Positions 35,009-44,978 are shown, numbered from the stretch's first letter. The stretch is 64,000 bases of DNA from Allopusillimonas sp048270225 (GCA_048270225.1 JBLWTG010000006.1:317034-381033); one strand, 5' to 3'. Numbers and translations: made by a program. The notes: generated by a model from the sequence alone, not told the origin.

Positions 35009-36277
35009 ATGGTGAAAGTAATTATCGCGGGTGCGGGTATCGGTGGCCTTACCCTTGCATTGATGCTGGCACAGCGCGGCATAGACTGCGAAGTGTTCGA
35101 TAGCGTACGAGAACTCAAACCATTGGGGGTAGGCATTAACCTGCTGCCCCACGCCAGCATGCAGCTGCAGGCCCTGGGGCTGCTGGAGGATCTGGCCAGC
35201 ATGGGTATTAAGACCTCGGCCCTGCACTATTTCAACCAGTATGGCCAGGCGATATGGCAGGAGCCGCGCGGTCTGAATGCGGGATATCCCGTGCCGCAAC
35301 TCTCCCTGCACCGGGGCGATCTGCAGATGCTGCTGGCCGCCAAAGTCACTGAACGCCTGGGCGCCGGACGGCTGCATACCGGAATGAGCTTTGAATCCAT
35401 GACACAGGATGCGCAGGGTATCACTGTGCACTTTCGCAATCGCGTGTCGAACACCCTGGATGAAGTGCGCGGCGATGTGCTGGTGGGCGCCGACGGCATT
35501 CATTCCACTGTGCGGCGTTCGCTTTTCCCGCTTTTCGATGAGCTGAGATTTTCCGGCCGCATGCTGTGGCGCGCAGTGAGCGATGCCGCTCCCTATCTGG
35601 ATGGGCGCACCATGTTCATGGCCGGACACCAGGACCAGAAATTTGTCTGCTATCCGATTTCGGAGCCGCTGCGTCGGGAAGGCCGCTCGCGTATCAACTG
35701 GATCGCCGAATTGCGCACCGCATCGGCCGAACTTCCCAGCACGGACTGGAATCGTGAGGTTGACGCCAGCGTATTTGCAGACAGATTTGCATCGTGGCAG
35801 TGGGACTGGATCGATATTCCCGCGTTGATCGAAGCCGCTCCAGCGATCTATGAGTTTCCGCTGGTGGACAAGGATCCCCTGCCTCGCTGGATTGAAGGGC
35901 GTGCCTGCCTGCTTGGGGACGCTGCCCACCCCATGTATCCCATCGGGTCAAACGGATCCGCGCAAGCCATTCTGGATGGCGTCTGCCTGGCAGACCGTCT
36001 GCAGGCCGCGCAGCGGCACGGCGGTGCCGTGCCGCTGGCGCTGCAGGAATACGAGGCCGAACGCCTGCCTCTTACAGCCGGTATTGTGTTGCGCAACCGC
36101 CTGAACGGGCCTGAGCAGGTCATGCAGATTGCCCACGAACGTGCGCCCAAAGGCTATGGGCATATACATGATGTCATCCCGCAGCAGGAGCTTGCCGACA
36201 TTGCGATGCGCTACAAGCGCATCGCCGGCTTCGACCCTGCAGCCCTCAAACCAGCTCCTCCCGCTGCGCAGCCCTGA
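35009..36277 (+). CDS. FAD-dependent monooxygenase, PhzS-like
   Basis: 422 residues, class A flavoprotein hydroxylase: GxGxxG in IIAGAGIGGLTLAL, the DG motif VLVGADGIHSTVRR, and the GD motif CLLGDAAHPMYPIGSNGSAQ. The stretches PLGVGINLLPHA, EPRGLNAGYP and LHRGDLQMLL closely follow Pseudomonas PhzS. Expected reaction: NAD(P)H- and O2-dependent hydroxylation or oxidative decarboxylation of an aromatic acid. The absence of phenazine genes nearby argues against a phenazine substrate. GGAG is 4 bases before the ATG. First gene of a MarR-controlled cluster. Confidence 0.87.
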   Translation: MVKVIIAGAGIGGLTLALMLAQRGIDCEVFDSVRELKPLGVGINLLPHASMQLQALGLLEDLASMGIKTSALHYFNQYGQAIWQEPRGLNAGYPVPQLSLHRGDLQMLLAAKVTERLGAGRLHTGMSFESMTQDAQGITVHFRNRVSNTLDEVRGDVLVGADGIHSTVRRSLFPLFDELRFSGRMLWRAVSDAAPYLDGRTMFMAGHQDQKFVCYPISEPLRREGRSRINWIAELRTASAELPSTDWNREVDASVFADRFASWQWDWIDIPALIEAAPAIYEFPLVDKDPLPRWIEGRACLLGDAAHPMYPIGSNGSAQAILDGVCLADRLQAAQRHGGAVPLALQEYEAERLPLTAGIVLRNRLNGPEQVMQIAHERAPKGYGHIHDVIPQQELADIAMRYKRIAGFDPAALKPAPPAAQP

Positions 36278-36328
36278 ATGGACGCCGGTTGAAGCAATGA
36301 TGAGCAAAAACGTATACGGAGCAAGCTT

Positions 36329-36805
36329 ATGACCAGGCCTACACCTCCCCTGCCCCCCACGCTGGAACATCTCTGCACCGTCGTGGTGGACGTGGGCGCA
36401 CCGCAGGAGATCGGCGATACGCCCAGCGGCAAACGGCGTGTCATTCCCATTCTGGGCGGCACAGTGCAGGGGACCCACCTCAACGGCCGTGTCCTTCAGG
36501 GCGGCGCGGATTTCCAGTCCATACGTTCGGCAACATTCACCGACATCCATGCCCGCTACGTGATCGAAACAACAGACCACGAAACAGTCTATGTGGAGAA
36601 CACGGGAATACGCACCGGTTCACAACAGGATATCGCCGCGCTGGCACAGGGACGCCCGGTGTCGCCCGAGCGTATCTATTTTCGCAGCTTCCCACGCTTC
36701 GAAACCGCGACGCCTCGGCTGGCGTGGCTCAACACCCATCTTTTCGTCGGCACCGGCGCACGATTTCCGGACCGCGTTGAGTTGAATTTTTTCGTGATGC
36801 GCTGA
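36329..36805 (+). CDS. DUF3237 domain protein
   Basis: 158 residues, a small beta-barrel family with typical stretches RRVIPILGGTVQG and GRVLQGGADFQ and ending HLFVGTGARF...LNFFVMR. No assigned function. Members are often found beside aromatic-acid catabolic genes. It lies 51 bases after the monooxygenase on the same strand. Confidence 0.8.
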   Translation: MTRPTPPLPPTLEHLCTVVVDVGAPQEIGDTPSGKRRVIPILGGTVQGTHLNGRVLQGGADFQSIRSATFTDIHARYVIETTDHETVYVENTGIRTGSQQDIAALAQGRPVSPERIYFRSFPRFETATPRLAWLNTHLFVGTGARFPDRVELNFFVMR

Positions 36806-36886
36806 TCAGCAGACGAGCGCGTTCAAGACGAAGGCTTTCCGCAACACCCGCATAAGTCATAACAATCAAACCAGGAGACAGACACT

Positions 36887-37855
36887 ATGAAACCACGTAT
36901 CTTCGCCGGCCTGTTGGGCGGGCTTTTCCTTTCCCTGGCCACGATTGCCAGCGCCGCATTCCCCGATCATGCAGTACGCCTGATGGTAGGCTTTCCGCCC
37001 GGGACGGGCCCCGACATCGTCGCCCGCGTCATAGGCGAGCAATTGGCGCAGTCCCTGGCGCAGTCTGTTGTCGTTGAAAACAAGGCCGGTGCAGGCGGCC
37101 AGATAGCCGCCGCTGCGGCCAGTCATGCCGCGCCGGACGGCTACACGATTCTGCTGGGTGAGGTGGGCTCCATCAGCATTTCCCCCGAAACCACGTCGGG
37201 CCTGACGTACAAACCGCTCAAGGACTTTGCCCCCATCAGCGAAGCAGTACGGGCCAATTTCGTACTGGTCGTGCCGTCCAGTTCGCCATACAAATCGCTC
37301 AAGGAATTTATCGCCGCGGCAAAGGACAGCAAGCAGCATTTCAATATTGCCACTTTCGGCGCAGGCACGCCTGGTCATTTTGGTGCGGAGATGCTGGCCG
37401 ACGAAGGCGGCTTCAGCATTGAACCAGTACACTACCGAACGACAGGCGATGCCGTCTCTGCCATCGTCGCCGGACAGGTACAGGGGGCGTTCATCACCAC
37501 CGCCATGGCCGGTCCGCAAATCACGTCGGGAAAAATGCGGGGCCTGGCCATTACAGGCGCTCAGCGCAGCAAAATCCTGCCCGACCTGCCGACATTTATA
37601 GAGTCAGGCATGCCGGCCACAGACTTCGGTGCCTGGTTCGCCTTTCTTGCTCCGGCCGCTACACCCGATGCCGTTCTTGACACGCTGAACGCCAGTATCG
37701 TCAAGGCGCTGGCCTCGGAAAAAGTGCGCACCACGCTGGAAGGCAACGGCTTTGTCATCGTCGGCTCAAGCCGGCAGCAGATGACAGACCTGCTGATCAG
37801 CGAACAGAAACGCTGGGCGGCCGTGGTGAAGAAGACCGGCTTCCGGATCAATTAG
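36887..37855 (+). CDS. Bug-type tripartite tricarboxylate (TTT) binding protein
   Basis: 322 residues. Signal peptide ends ATIASAAFPDHAV. The Bug signature VGFPPGTGPDIVARVI is present, then VVENKAGAGGQIAA and PDGYTILLG. Periplasmic capture of an organic or aromatic acid. The two membrane partners (TctA/TctB) are not in this window, which is common for Bug proteins. It follows the DUF3237 gene by 81 bases and likely supplies the monooxygenase pathway. Converges on the autotransporter with 14 bases between. Confidence 0.92.
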   Translation: MKPRIFAGLLGGLFLSLATIASAAFPDHAVRLMVGFPPGTGPDIVARVIGEQLAQSLAQSVVVENKAGAGGQIAAAAASHAAPDGYTILLGEVGSISISPETTSGLTYKPLKDFAPISEAVRANFVLVVPSSSPYKSLKEFIAAAKDSKQHFNIATFGAGTPGHFGAEMLADEGGFSIEPVHYRTTGDAVSAIVAGQVQGAFITTAMAGPQITSGKMRGLAITGAQRSKILPDLPTFIESGMPATDFGAWFAFLAPAATPDAVLDTLNASIVKALASEKVRTTLEGNGFVIVGSSRQQMTDLLISEQKRWAAVVKKTGFRIN

Positions 37856-37869
37856 GCCTGCCCGCACGC

Positions 37870-40800
37870 TCAGAAAGGCATCATGACTTTCAGCGTGCCT
37901 CGATGACTCTGGATATGAGAGGAAAACTCACCTTCATACTCCAGCCGGAAGTCGATATCCCCGGCATTCGATATCTGCAGGCCTGCGCCGATCCGACCAA
38001 TGACATCGTCGGTAGGCACCGAGGTCTCGAAAGAGCCCGTGCCTGCCGGAGCCCCCTGCAGCTTCGCCTTGACACTGTATTCGTCCTTTGACAGCAGTGT
38101 CACCCCGCCGAACACGTAGGGCCGCATAATTGCGCCATTGTCCAGCGGCACTCTGCCACCGAACTCCAGCATTGGCGATATGCCCATGACGAACTGATTG
38201 CTGCTCTCGACATCCAGGTGCAGCGCATCGCGCGATTCGCTGTAGCCCGGCATGTGCGTGTAGGATGCATTCAGATCCACATAAGGCTTCAGGTAATACT
38301 GTTCCGACGCGTAAGTGCGTGCAATCCGCAAGCGCAAGGCCGCGCCATAGACATCAAGATCCGAGCTGGCCTTACTCTCCAGACCAGGAACCCTGATATT
38401 GCGGTCGATATCGTATTTGCCATAGCCCCCGCCCAGCGACGCGGAAAGCGTCCATGGCCCGGTTTCGCGCTTAACCACCACGCCGGCATAGCCGCTGTCG
38501 CCCTTGCCCGACACCCGATCGTCGTCTCCGCTCATGCGAGAGTTCTCGTAAGCGGCCGACCCGCCCACAAACCAGCCCGGACTGACCTGCCGCTGGCCGC
38601 CGAACTGATAGACGGTGCCATCGAATGAATAGCCCGACACGCCCCCTTCACCATCCTGGTTGGTATTGAGGCCGGACACCTGGCCCCACAGGCAGTCTTG
38701 CTCGCCGGTGAGCGCATCGCCGCCCTGGAAGGCCGGGCAGGACATCATTGCTCCGGTAAATCGCGCCATGGTGGCCTGCATCTGTGCGGCGGGCGCCAGT
38801 GCCACGCCGGGCGAAAGATCCGACAGGCGACTGGAATACGTATCAGCCCCTTCCCTCGAAGCCATGTCCAGTGCGGCAAACAAGGTCGCCATCTCGGAGT
38901 TGCCACCCAGATTCCAGGCCCCTTGCACATGCTGTGCCACGGAATTTGGATTTTCGTCCAGATGCATCGACGGCGCCGCGAAATCCGCACCCGCCACGCG
39001 TACATGGACATCCTTGCCCTTTAACTGGGCATCGTAGTCGACCACCGGGCTGTCCTTGGCCTTGGGCAGGCCCTGGATATCGCCCTCAAGCGTGGCCACG
39101 GTGACCTCGCGATCCGGCAACAGGGCAAAGGGCTGGACATTGACCTGCCCGTCCAAGCGGGTATCGCCCTGCACCACCATGCGCGGCGACTTGAGTTTGT
39201 CGAAATCCACGTCCGCTTGCAGAATCCCGGTCGACTGCAGATCGAAGTTGCCGGTAACCTTCAGCGTGTCGAACGCCCCCGACTTGCCTATGGCGACCAC
39301 GCCAGCATTGTCGATATTGGCCTGATACAGCGTGGCGTCGCTCAGCATGCCGCTCTTTTTGTTGTTGACGTGGCAAGCCATGCCGCCGGCGCCATTCAGG
39401 CATCCGATATCGCCGTAGATGCCACCGGCATTGTTGACCTCCAGCGAAGCGACTGATGCATCGCTGACAGCCAATGCCTTGGCGGACTGTTGGCTATAAG
39501 GGCCACGCACGGCCTGGCCACCATCCGTGGTTGCAATCACACCCCCGGTACCGACATTCAGATAGTTCTGGCTATTGCCATCGAACCATACGCCGCTGGC
39601 ATCGGAGCCTGTCCCCCCCGTCACCGCCCCGTTTACATTCACGGTGATGACACCGCTGCCCTGGGGACCCGAGCTTTGTGCAAAGATGCCGGCGGAACCG
39701 CTGCCGGACGCCGTGATCGTGCCAGCCTGCGTCACAGTAACGGCTTTCCCACCGCCGGTGCTGCCACTCGCTGCCGTGCTGCCGGCAAAGCCATTGGTCT
39801 GGTTGCCTCCCAGGCCGCCGCCGCCGCCGATCGACTGCGCCACAATGCCAAATGCATTGGAGCCCGTTGTCACAATGCCGGCGTCTACGTTGACCGTGAC
39901 CTGGCCACCATCGCCGCTGCCGACCGCACCGCCCGAACTGGAATCCGCCCACCCGGAGGTGTCCAACTGGATACCCATACTGGTATCGCCCGCAATGCCG
40001 CCTCCACCGCCTATGGACTGGGCGATCAGCGCGTGAGCGCCAGCGCCCGCAGTCTGAAGAACACTGCCTGCATTCAGATTCACCGTAACCGAGCCGCCAT
40101 TACCGCTCGCGCCATTGCGGCCACCCAGCGTCACGCTGCTCAGATTGTTGCTCCCGCCCGCGCCGCCCAGGCCGCCGCCGCCACCGATTGACTGGGCAAG
40201 AATGCCGTATGCCCGGTCGCCCTGCGTGATTGCCCTGGTGCCGAAGGTCGTATCGATGGTTCCACCGCTGCCGGACAAACCGCCATTGCCACCCACCGAC
40301 AACTGCATGGAATGACTGTCTTGTTCAAGTTTTTTGGAGTTGCTGTTCCCGGCGCCACCCACGCCGCCACCGCCGCCGATCGACTGCATGGACAGGGCGA
40401 GCGCGTCGTCTCCCGCCGTTGAGATGTTCGCCCATCCGGCCTTGTTGCCGTTCAGAACCTGAATCGTGCCGCCGTTGCCGGCAGTTCCGCCCGTGCCGCC
40501 GGACGACGCGCCAACGGTGATCGTGCCCGTGGCCTGATCCGAACCATCGCCGCCCTGCCCGCCGCCGCCGCCGATGGATTGCAGCAGGACCCCGTAGGCG
40601 CTGTATCCCGCCGTGGCGATATGATTGTCATGCGAGTCATCGAAGTAGAAGCTCACCGTGCCGCCGTTTGCGGCGGTCCCGCCGCCACCGCCCACACCAA
40701 TATCGACGTTGGCCTTGACCTTGCTGCCCGACGCCGTAGACGAGCCACCTGTACCGCCGCCGCCGCCGATCGACTGCGCCACAATACCATCGGCCCAGTC

Positions 40801-43800
40801 TCCGCTGGTGCCGATTTGTCCTGCGTAAGTCAGATCGACATTGCCCCCATGGCCGCCGGTACCGCCCGCGCCGCCGACATCTACCGTAAAGGAATAGGTA
40901 CTGCCTGTATCATCAAGCCGCGCCTCGTTATCGCCATGAATGCCGATACGGTCCAGAATGGGGTGGGACGAAGCATCTGCGCCGATCGAGCCGCCCAGTC
41001 CGCCCCCGCCGCCGACCGACTGCAGCAGGACGCCATCGGCATCCCCGCCCTCTGTACGGATAGCGCCCAGCAGGCTTGCCGTGATGTGACCGCCGACCGC
41101 ACCCGATCCGCCCGTGGCCCCCAACCCCAATTGCAGACGACCGGACGGACTGTCGTCGAGCCCTGCCGAAATATTCATCGTGCCGCCCTGGGACGCGCCG
41201 CCGCCGCCACCGACCGACTGCGCCACAATTCCGCGCGAGCCCGAACCAAGCGTGCGGATGACAAAGTTCGGATTCAGCGTGACGTCGACATCTCCGCCGA
41301 CGCCGCCCGCCCCACCTGTGCCGCCCAGCGATATGTTCAGTTTCAGGTTGGCAGGCCCGCCGTGGGTATAGGCACTGCTGCTGCCCACGCCCCCATTGCC
41401 GCCGCCGCCGCCGATGGATTGAGCCAGCACGCCATTGGCATAATTGCCGTAGGTGATGATGCTGGAATTAGGCGGCTGACTCGTGGTTGGAGGCAACAGC
41501 AGCGATGGCGGCAATGCAGCGTAGCTGCTGCCGCTGTCGCCCAGGCTGATGTCCACCGCGCCGCCGTTTCCGCCACCGGTGCCCGTCCCTCCCAACGCCA
41601 TCCCGACCGAGGCCGAGATGGTGGTTTCGTCTCCCAGCACCGTAGCCAGGACTGAAGAGTCCCCGCCATTGCCGCCGCCTCCGCCAACGGACTGGGCCAG
41701 AATGGCATGAGATCCATCGCCTAGCGTCGCAATGGTCGACCCATTGTCAAGCACGACTTGCGTGACGCACGAGGTATCGCCTGCCGGGCAGGCATCATTG
41801 CCCGTACCACCGCTACCGCCGACGGACGCCTCGAAGTTCAGTGCCACAGACTCTCCTTCGCCTGTCGGCACGGCAAGCACCATATCACTGGCGCTTGAGC
41901 TGCCCCCGTTGCCGCCGCCGCCGCCGATGGACTGCGCCAGGATACCGAAGGCATCGTTCGGCGCATAGGTTTCCGGATCAATATCGGGGCTGGCGAAGTC
42001 CATGCCGGTGGCAATATGGGAACTGCTCAGCGACACGATCGCCGCATTGCCCGTTCCGCCCGCGCCGCCGCTGCCGCCCATCACCAGGGCGGCATTGAAC
42101 GCTACAGTCACGTTGTAATAGCTGGCGTCGCCGCCATTGCCGCCGCCTCCGCCTATGGACTGGGCCAGGATGCCGATAGAATGAGCACCGCCAGTACTGA
42201 GATTCAGGTTGGAATACCCTACCTTGGATTCGGAAGACTTGCCGCCTCCGCTTGCACTGCCCCCGATCTGCAGGGCCGCAAAAGACAGAACACTGGCGTT
42301 CTTGACGCTGCCCCCGTTGCCGCCGCCGCCCCCTATGCTTTGCGCGATGATTCCCGGCGAATAATTGCCATGCGTCGAGATGTTCGATGCGGCATACGTG
42401 CCGGTATCATCGCATCCCAGATGATTGCTCATGCATACGGAACCACCGTCGCCACCGCTGCTACCGTCACCACCGATAGCGACGGAAACGCCTATCGACG
42501 CGGTGAACGTATCGCCGCCATTGCCACCGCCCCCGCCAATAGACTGCGCCAGGATGCCCGGACTGAACTGACCGTTTGTCTGCACCGCCCCCAGGTCGCG
42601 AAAAACGACGCTTCCACCGCTGCCGCCGGAAGATCCGGAGCCGCCTATTCCCAAAACCCCTTTGCTGTCGCCGCCGCTGCCGCCGCCGCCGCCAATCGAT
42701 TGCGCCACAATGCCTACGGCAGCATCGCCATTGGTGGTGATCGAGCCGTTGCCGTTGTCAATCACGACCTGCCCGCCTGCCGAGCTTGTGCTCCCGCTTG
42801 AGTTGCCGCCCACACTGAGCAGACCAGTGGCGCTGCCCGAAGCACCGCCACCGCCGCCGATGGACTGGGCAATCAGTCCATGCCCGTTGTAGCCGGATGT
42901 TGTGATAGTTCCCTGATTGCTCATGGTGACCAGACCGGCGCTGCCGCCGCCCGCGCCGTCACCGCCCAGTGAAACAAAACTTGAGGTGTCGGCACCGCCA
43001 GCGCCGCCACTGCCCGCAATGGACTGGGCCAGCACGCCGTAAGCATGGTCGCCATTGGTCGTAATGCTCCCTGCGGTCGTGGTAGTGACCTGCCCCGCGT
43101 CCCCACCGTTACCGCCGTTGCCGCCCTGACCGCCCAGCACCGCCACGAAATCGCTTCCCGTGCCGCCGCCCCCACCTATGGACTGCGCGATAACGCCTGT
43201 TGAGAAATTCCCTGTCGTCGTGATAGCGGAGCCAGAGTCCGACCATGCCGTGACCGCGCCAGCATCACCGCCGAATCCGCCGCCGCCCCCTTCGCCCGCC
43301 AGGGCGGTGCTGTCGGCGCCATTACCGCCCTGCCCGCCCACGCTCTGGACCGCCACCCCCGGAAGATTAGCGCCATGAGTAGTGATGCTTGCCGTGGAAT
43401 GCAGGTTTACGGTCGCGGCCCCGCCCGCACCGCCATTGCCGCCAGCGTGGTCTTTGGCTGGCCCCATCCCGCCATTGCCTCCGATGGCCCTGGCCGCGAC
43501 ACCCGCTCCTTCGACCATCACACCGCGCGGCCCTGCTGCAACATCGAGCAGCACAGAGCCATAGGCATCTACCGTTACCTTCTGATCCCATGGATGCGTG
43601 CTGGTCCCCCCATCGCCCCCCCCATTGCCGCCATTGTCGCTATCGTCGCTTGAGGTTGTTCCGTCACCGCCGGCGGACTCGGCCACGATACCAAAAACCT
43701 TGCCACTCTGATGGACCTTCCAATAGCTACTGATCGCGCCCTTGTGCGTGACCTGTACGGTTCCGCCGGTGCCGGCATTGCCATTGTTGTCGCCGCCCAT

Positions 43801-44592
43801 TCCGCCCTCGGATTGCGCAAAAATTGCGGCGCCCATGCTGTTGATCTTAAGCCGTGTTGCGCTGCTGCCCAGATTGATGACGCCCGAATCGTTGACAGTG
43901 ACGGTGGCGGCATTACCACCGTCACCGCCGCGCTGATCGCCATAGTTGAGCGTTGGCTCGTTCTGGTCTCCTCCTGTCGCACCAAACGATTGCGCTCTGA
44001 TGCCGAACAGGCCGGACGCAGGCGTAGGCACCGTGCCGGACAGGGTCAAAGTACCGGAATTTGTAACGGACGCAGATCCTCCTAAGCCGCCCAACCCGCC
44101 ATCGGAATCATTATTGTCATTATCGGGGTCCCCCTCTCCGCCGAATGTCACCGCCACAATCAGACTGTTCAAAGATCCCGATCCCGTACCGCTCAGCGTT
44201 ATGTCACCGGTCGTCGACAGCGTCACATCCCCCCCCATGCCTCCAGTTCCCTCGTCCACGCCGGCGCCGCCTTCGGACGCACCCGTCAGCACGCCCAAGG
44301 CGGAGAGTTGATCGATGACACCGCTATGGGATATGACCGTACCGGAATCGGCGGAGAATGTTCCGTCTGAGGTAATGGTTATATACGGTCCCGTCGCGCC
44401 ATCCTTTTCATCCTTGCTATCGACGCCACCACTTCCTTCGCAGATCTGATTGGCGAACTGGTAGGAACCCGCCGGGATATCTTGCGAGCCGGCACTATAA
44501 CAATTGGCTGCCTGTGCGCTGCCGGCACAGGCTCCCAGCGCAGCCACAATCGCCAACCGCAAGGCATTCTGTCGCATCAAGGGAAAAGACAT
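37870..44592 (-). CDS. Giant glycine-rich autotransporter (type Va secretion)
   Basis: 2240 residues from the ATG at 44592 (ATGs at 44628/44625 would add up to 12). Signal peptide ends AGSAQAAN. The passenger is a Gly/Ser/Asp repeat protein with about 19 copies of [VIL]xAQS[IV]GGGGG at bases 39800-43400, separated by Gly/Asn-rich spacers of variable length, likely a beta-solenoid. A linker follows, and the last 277 residues (37870-38700) form the outer-membrane beta-barrel, starting CLWGQVSG and ending with the Phe-terminal VMMPF. No serine-protease motif is seen. Mature-protein cysteines fall in five close pairs. Probably a surface adhesin or matrix protein; function not shown. Confidence 0.9.
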   Translation of the reverse strand: MSFPLMRQNALRLAIVAALGACAGSAQAANCYSAGSQDIPAGSYQFANQICEGSGGVDSKDEKDGATGPYITITSDGTFSADSGTVISHSGVIDQLSALGVLTGASEGGAGVDEGTGGMGGDVTLSTTGDITLSGTGSGSLNSLIVAVTFGGEGDPDNDNNDSDGGLGGLGGSASVTNSGTLTLSGTVPTPASGLFGIRAQSFGATGGDQNEPTLNYGDQRGGDGGNAATVTVNDSGVINLGSSATRLKINSMGAAIFAQSEGGMGGDNNGNAGTGGTVQVTHKGAISSYWKVHQSGKVFGIVAESAGGDGTTSSDDSDNGGNGGGDGGTSTHPWDQKVTVDAYGSVLLDVAAGPRGVMVEGAGVAARAIGGNGGMGPAKDHAGGNGGAGGAATVNLHSTASITTHGANLPGVAVQSVGGQGGNGADSTALAGEGGGGGFGGDAGAVTAWSDSGSAITTTGNFSTGVIAQSIGGGGGTGSDFVAVLGGQGGNGGNGGDAGQVTTTTAGSITTNGDHAYGVLAQSIAGSGGAGGADTSSFVSLGGDGAGGGSAGLVTMSNQGTITTSGYNGHGLIAQSIGGGGGASGSATGLLSVGGNSSGSTSSAGGQVVIDNGNGSITTNGDAAVGIVAQSIGGGGGSGGDSKGVLGIGGSGSSGGSGGSVVFRDLGAVQTNGQFSPGILAQSIGGGGGNGGDTFTASIGVSVAIGGDGSSGGDGGSVCMSNHLGCDDTGTYAASNISTHGNYSPGIIAQSIGGGGGNGGSVKNASVLSFAALQIGGSASGGGKSSESKVGYSNLNLSTGGAHSIGILAQSIGGGGGNGGDASYYNVTVAFNAALVMGGSGGAGGTGNAAIVSLSSSHIATGMDFASPDIDPETYAPNDAFGILAQSIGGGGGNGGSSSASDMVLAVPTGEGESVALNFEASVGGSGGTGNDACPAGDTSCVTQVVLDNGSTIATLGDGSHAILAQSVGGGGGNGGDSSVLATVLGDETTISASVGMALGGTGTGGGNGGAVDISLGDSGSSYAALPPSLLLPPTTSQPPNSSIITYGNYANGVLAQSIGGGGGNGGVGSSSAYTHGGPANLKLNISLGGTGGAGGVGGDVDVTLNPNFVIRTLGSGSRGIVAQSVGGGGGASQGGTMNISAGLDDSPSGRLQLGLGATGGSGAVGGHITASLLGAIRTEGGDADGVLLQSVGGGGGLGGSIGADASSHPILDRIGIHGDNEARLDDTGSTYSFTVDVGGAGGTGGHGGNVDLTYAGQIGTSGDWADGIVAQSIGGGGGTGGSSTASGSKVKANVDIGVGGGGGTAANGGTVSFYFDDSHDNHIATAGYSAYGVLLQSIGGGGGQGGDGSDQATGTITVGASSGGTGGTAGNGGTIQVLNGNKAGWANISTAGDDALALSMQSIGGGGGVGGAGNSNSKKLEQDSHSMQLSVGGNGGLSGSGGTIDTTFGTRAITQGDRAYGILAQSIGGGGGLGGAGGSNNLSSVTLGGRNGASGNGGSVTVNLNAGSVLQTAGAGAHALIAQSIGGGGGIAGDTSMGIQLDTSGWADSSSGGAVGSGDGGQVTVNVDAGIVTTGSNAFGIVAQSIGGGGGLGGNQTNGFAGSTAASGSTGGGKAVTVTQAGTITASGSGSAGIFAQSSGPQGSGVITVNVNGAVTGGTGSDASGVWFDGNSQNYLNVGTGGVIATTDGGQAVRGPYSQQSAKALAVSDASVASLEVNNAGGIYGDIGCLNGAGGMACHVNNKKSGMLSDATLYQANIDNAGVVAIGKSGAFDTLKVTGNFDLQSTGILQADVDFDKLKSPRMVVQGDTRLDGQVNVQPFALLPDREVTVATLEGDIQGLPKAKDSPVVDYDAQLKGKDVHVRVAGADFAAPSMHLDENPNSVAQHVQGAWNLGGNSEMATLFAALDMASREGADTYSSRLSDLSPGVALAPAAQMQATMARFTGAMMSCPAFQGGDALTGEQDCLWGQVSGLNTNQDGEGGVSGYSFDGTVYQFGGQRQVSPGWFVGGSAAYENSRMSGDDDRVSGKGDSGYAGVVVKRETGPWTLSASLGGGYGKYDIDRNIRVPGLESKASSDLDVYGAALRLRIARTYASEQYYLKPYVDLNASYTHMPGYSESRDALHLDVESSNQFVMGISPMLEFGGRVPLDNGAIMRPYVFGGVTLLSKDEYSVKAKLQGAPAGTGSFETSVPTDDVIGRIGAGLQISNAGDIDFRLEYEGEFSSHIQSHRGTLKVMMPF
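39800..43400 (-). repeat. Coding repeat block of the autotransporter passenger
   Basis: About 19 imperfect repeats of the motif AQS[IV]GGGGG, for example ILAQSIGGGGGNGG. Copies at the membrane-distal end are degenerate (QSVGGQGG, QSIAGSGG). The repeat is at protein level; the DNA varies by synonymous codons, so it is an old array. Confidence 0.88.
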
Positions 44593-44744
44593 ACCGCAAT
44601 TCTGTGAGCGAGGAGGTGTGGGCATCATAGTGGTCGGTACTCAGAGCGGAAGGCTGAGCTGCCCGTTGCAGGGGTTTCGCCCAGTATTGAATGGAAGGAT
44701 TTCCACACAAGAGTGCGTTAACTTTCCCGGACGGGCAATATTTT

Positions 44745-44776
44745 TTCGACGAAACAGGGGATTTATTCGACGAAAC
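44745..44776. promoter_or_regulatory. Direct-repeat operator pair before the autotransporter
   Basis: TTCGACGAAAC occurs at 44745-44755 and again at 44766-44776, exactly 21 bp apart (two helical turns). Each copy contains TTCG-A-CGAA, itself an odd palindrome, about 150-185 bases upstream of the start codon. Candidate binding site for two dimers of an unknown regulator. Confidence 0.5.
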
Positions 44777-44978
44777 CCACACAGAACTGTCGGATTTGCA
44801 CTGTCCACCCGCCTATCAGGCTACAGTCACGCTACCGTAACAAGATGACAGCAACGCAATCAATATTGATTCTTGCTTTTAATTGAGTTGTTGCCGCATT
44901 TAATTTCATCAAGGCAGGGCACGATCCGTGTTCGAGCAGCTTTTGCAGGAACCGATTTATTAGAATTTTTGCCGTACC

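Noticed and set aside
35009..36277. A phenazine-modifying operon
   Set aside because: The monooxygenase is PhzS-like, but no phz biosynthesis genes or PhzM homologue lie nearby.
39800..43400. Repeats that could suggest a CRISPR or satellite array
   Set aside because: They are imperfect, of uneven spacing and fully explained by the coding repeats of the autotransporter passenger.
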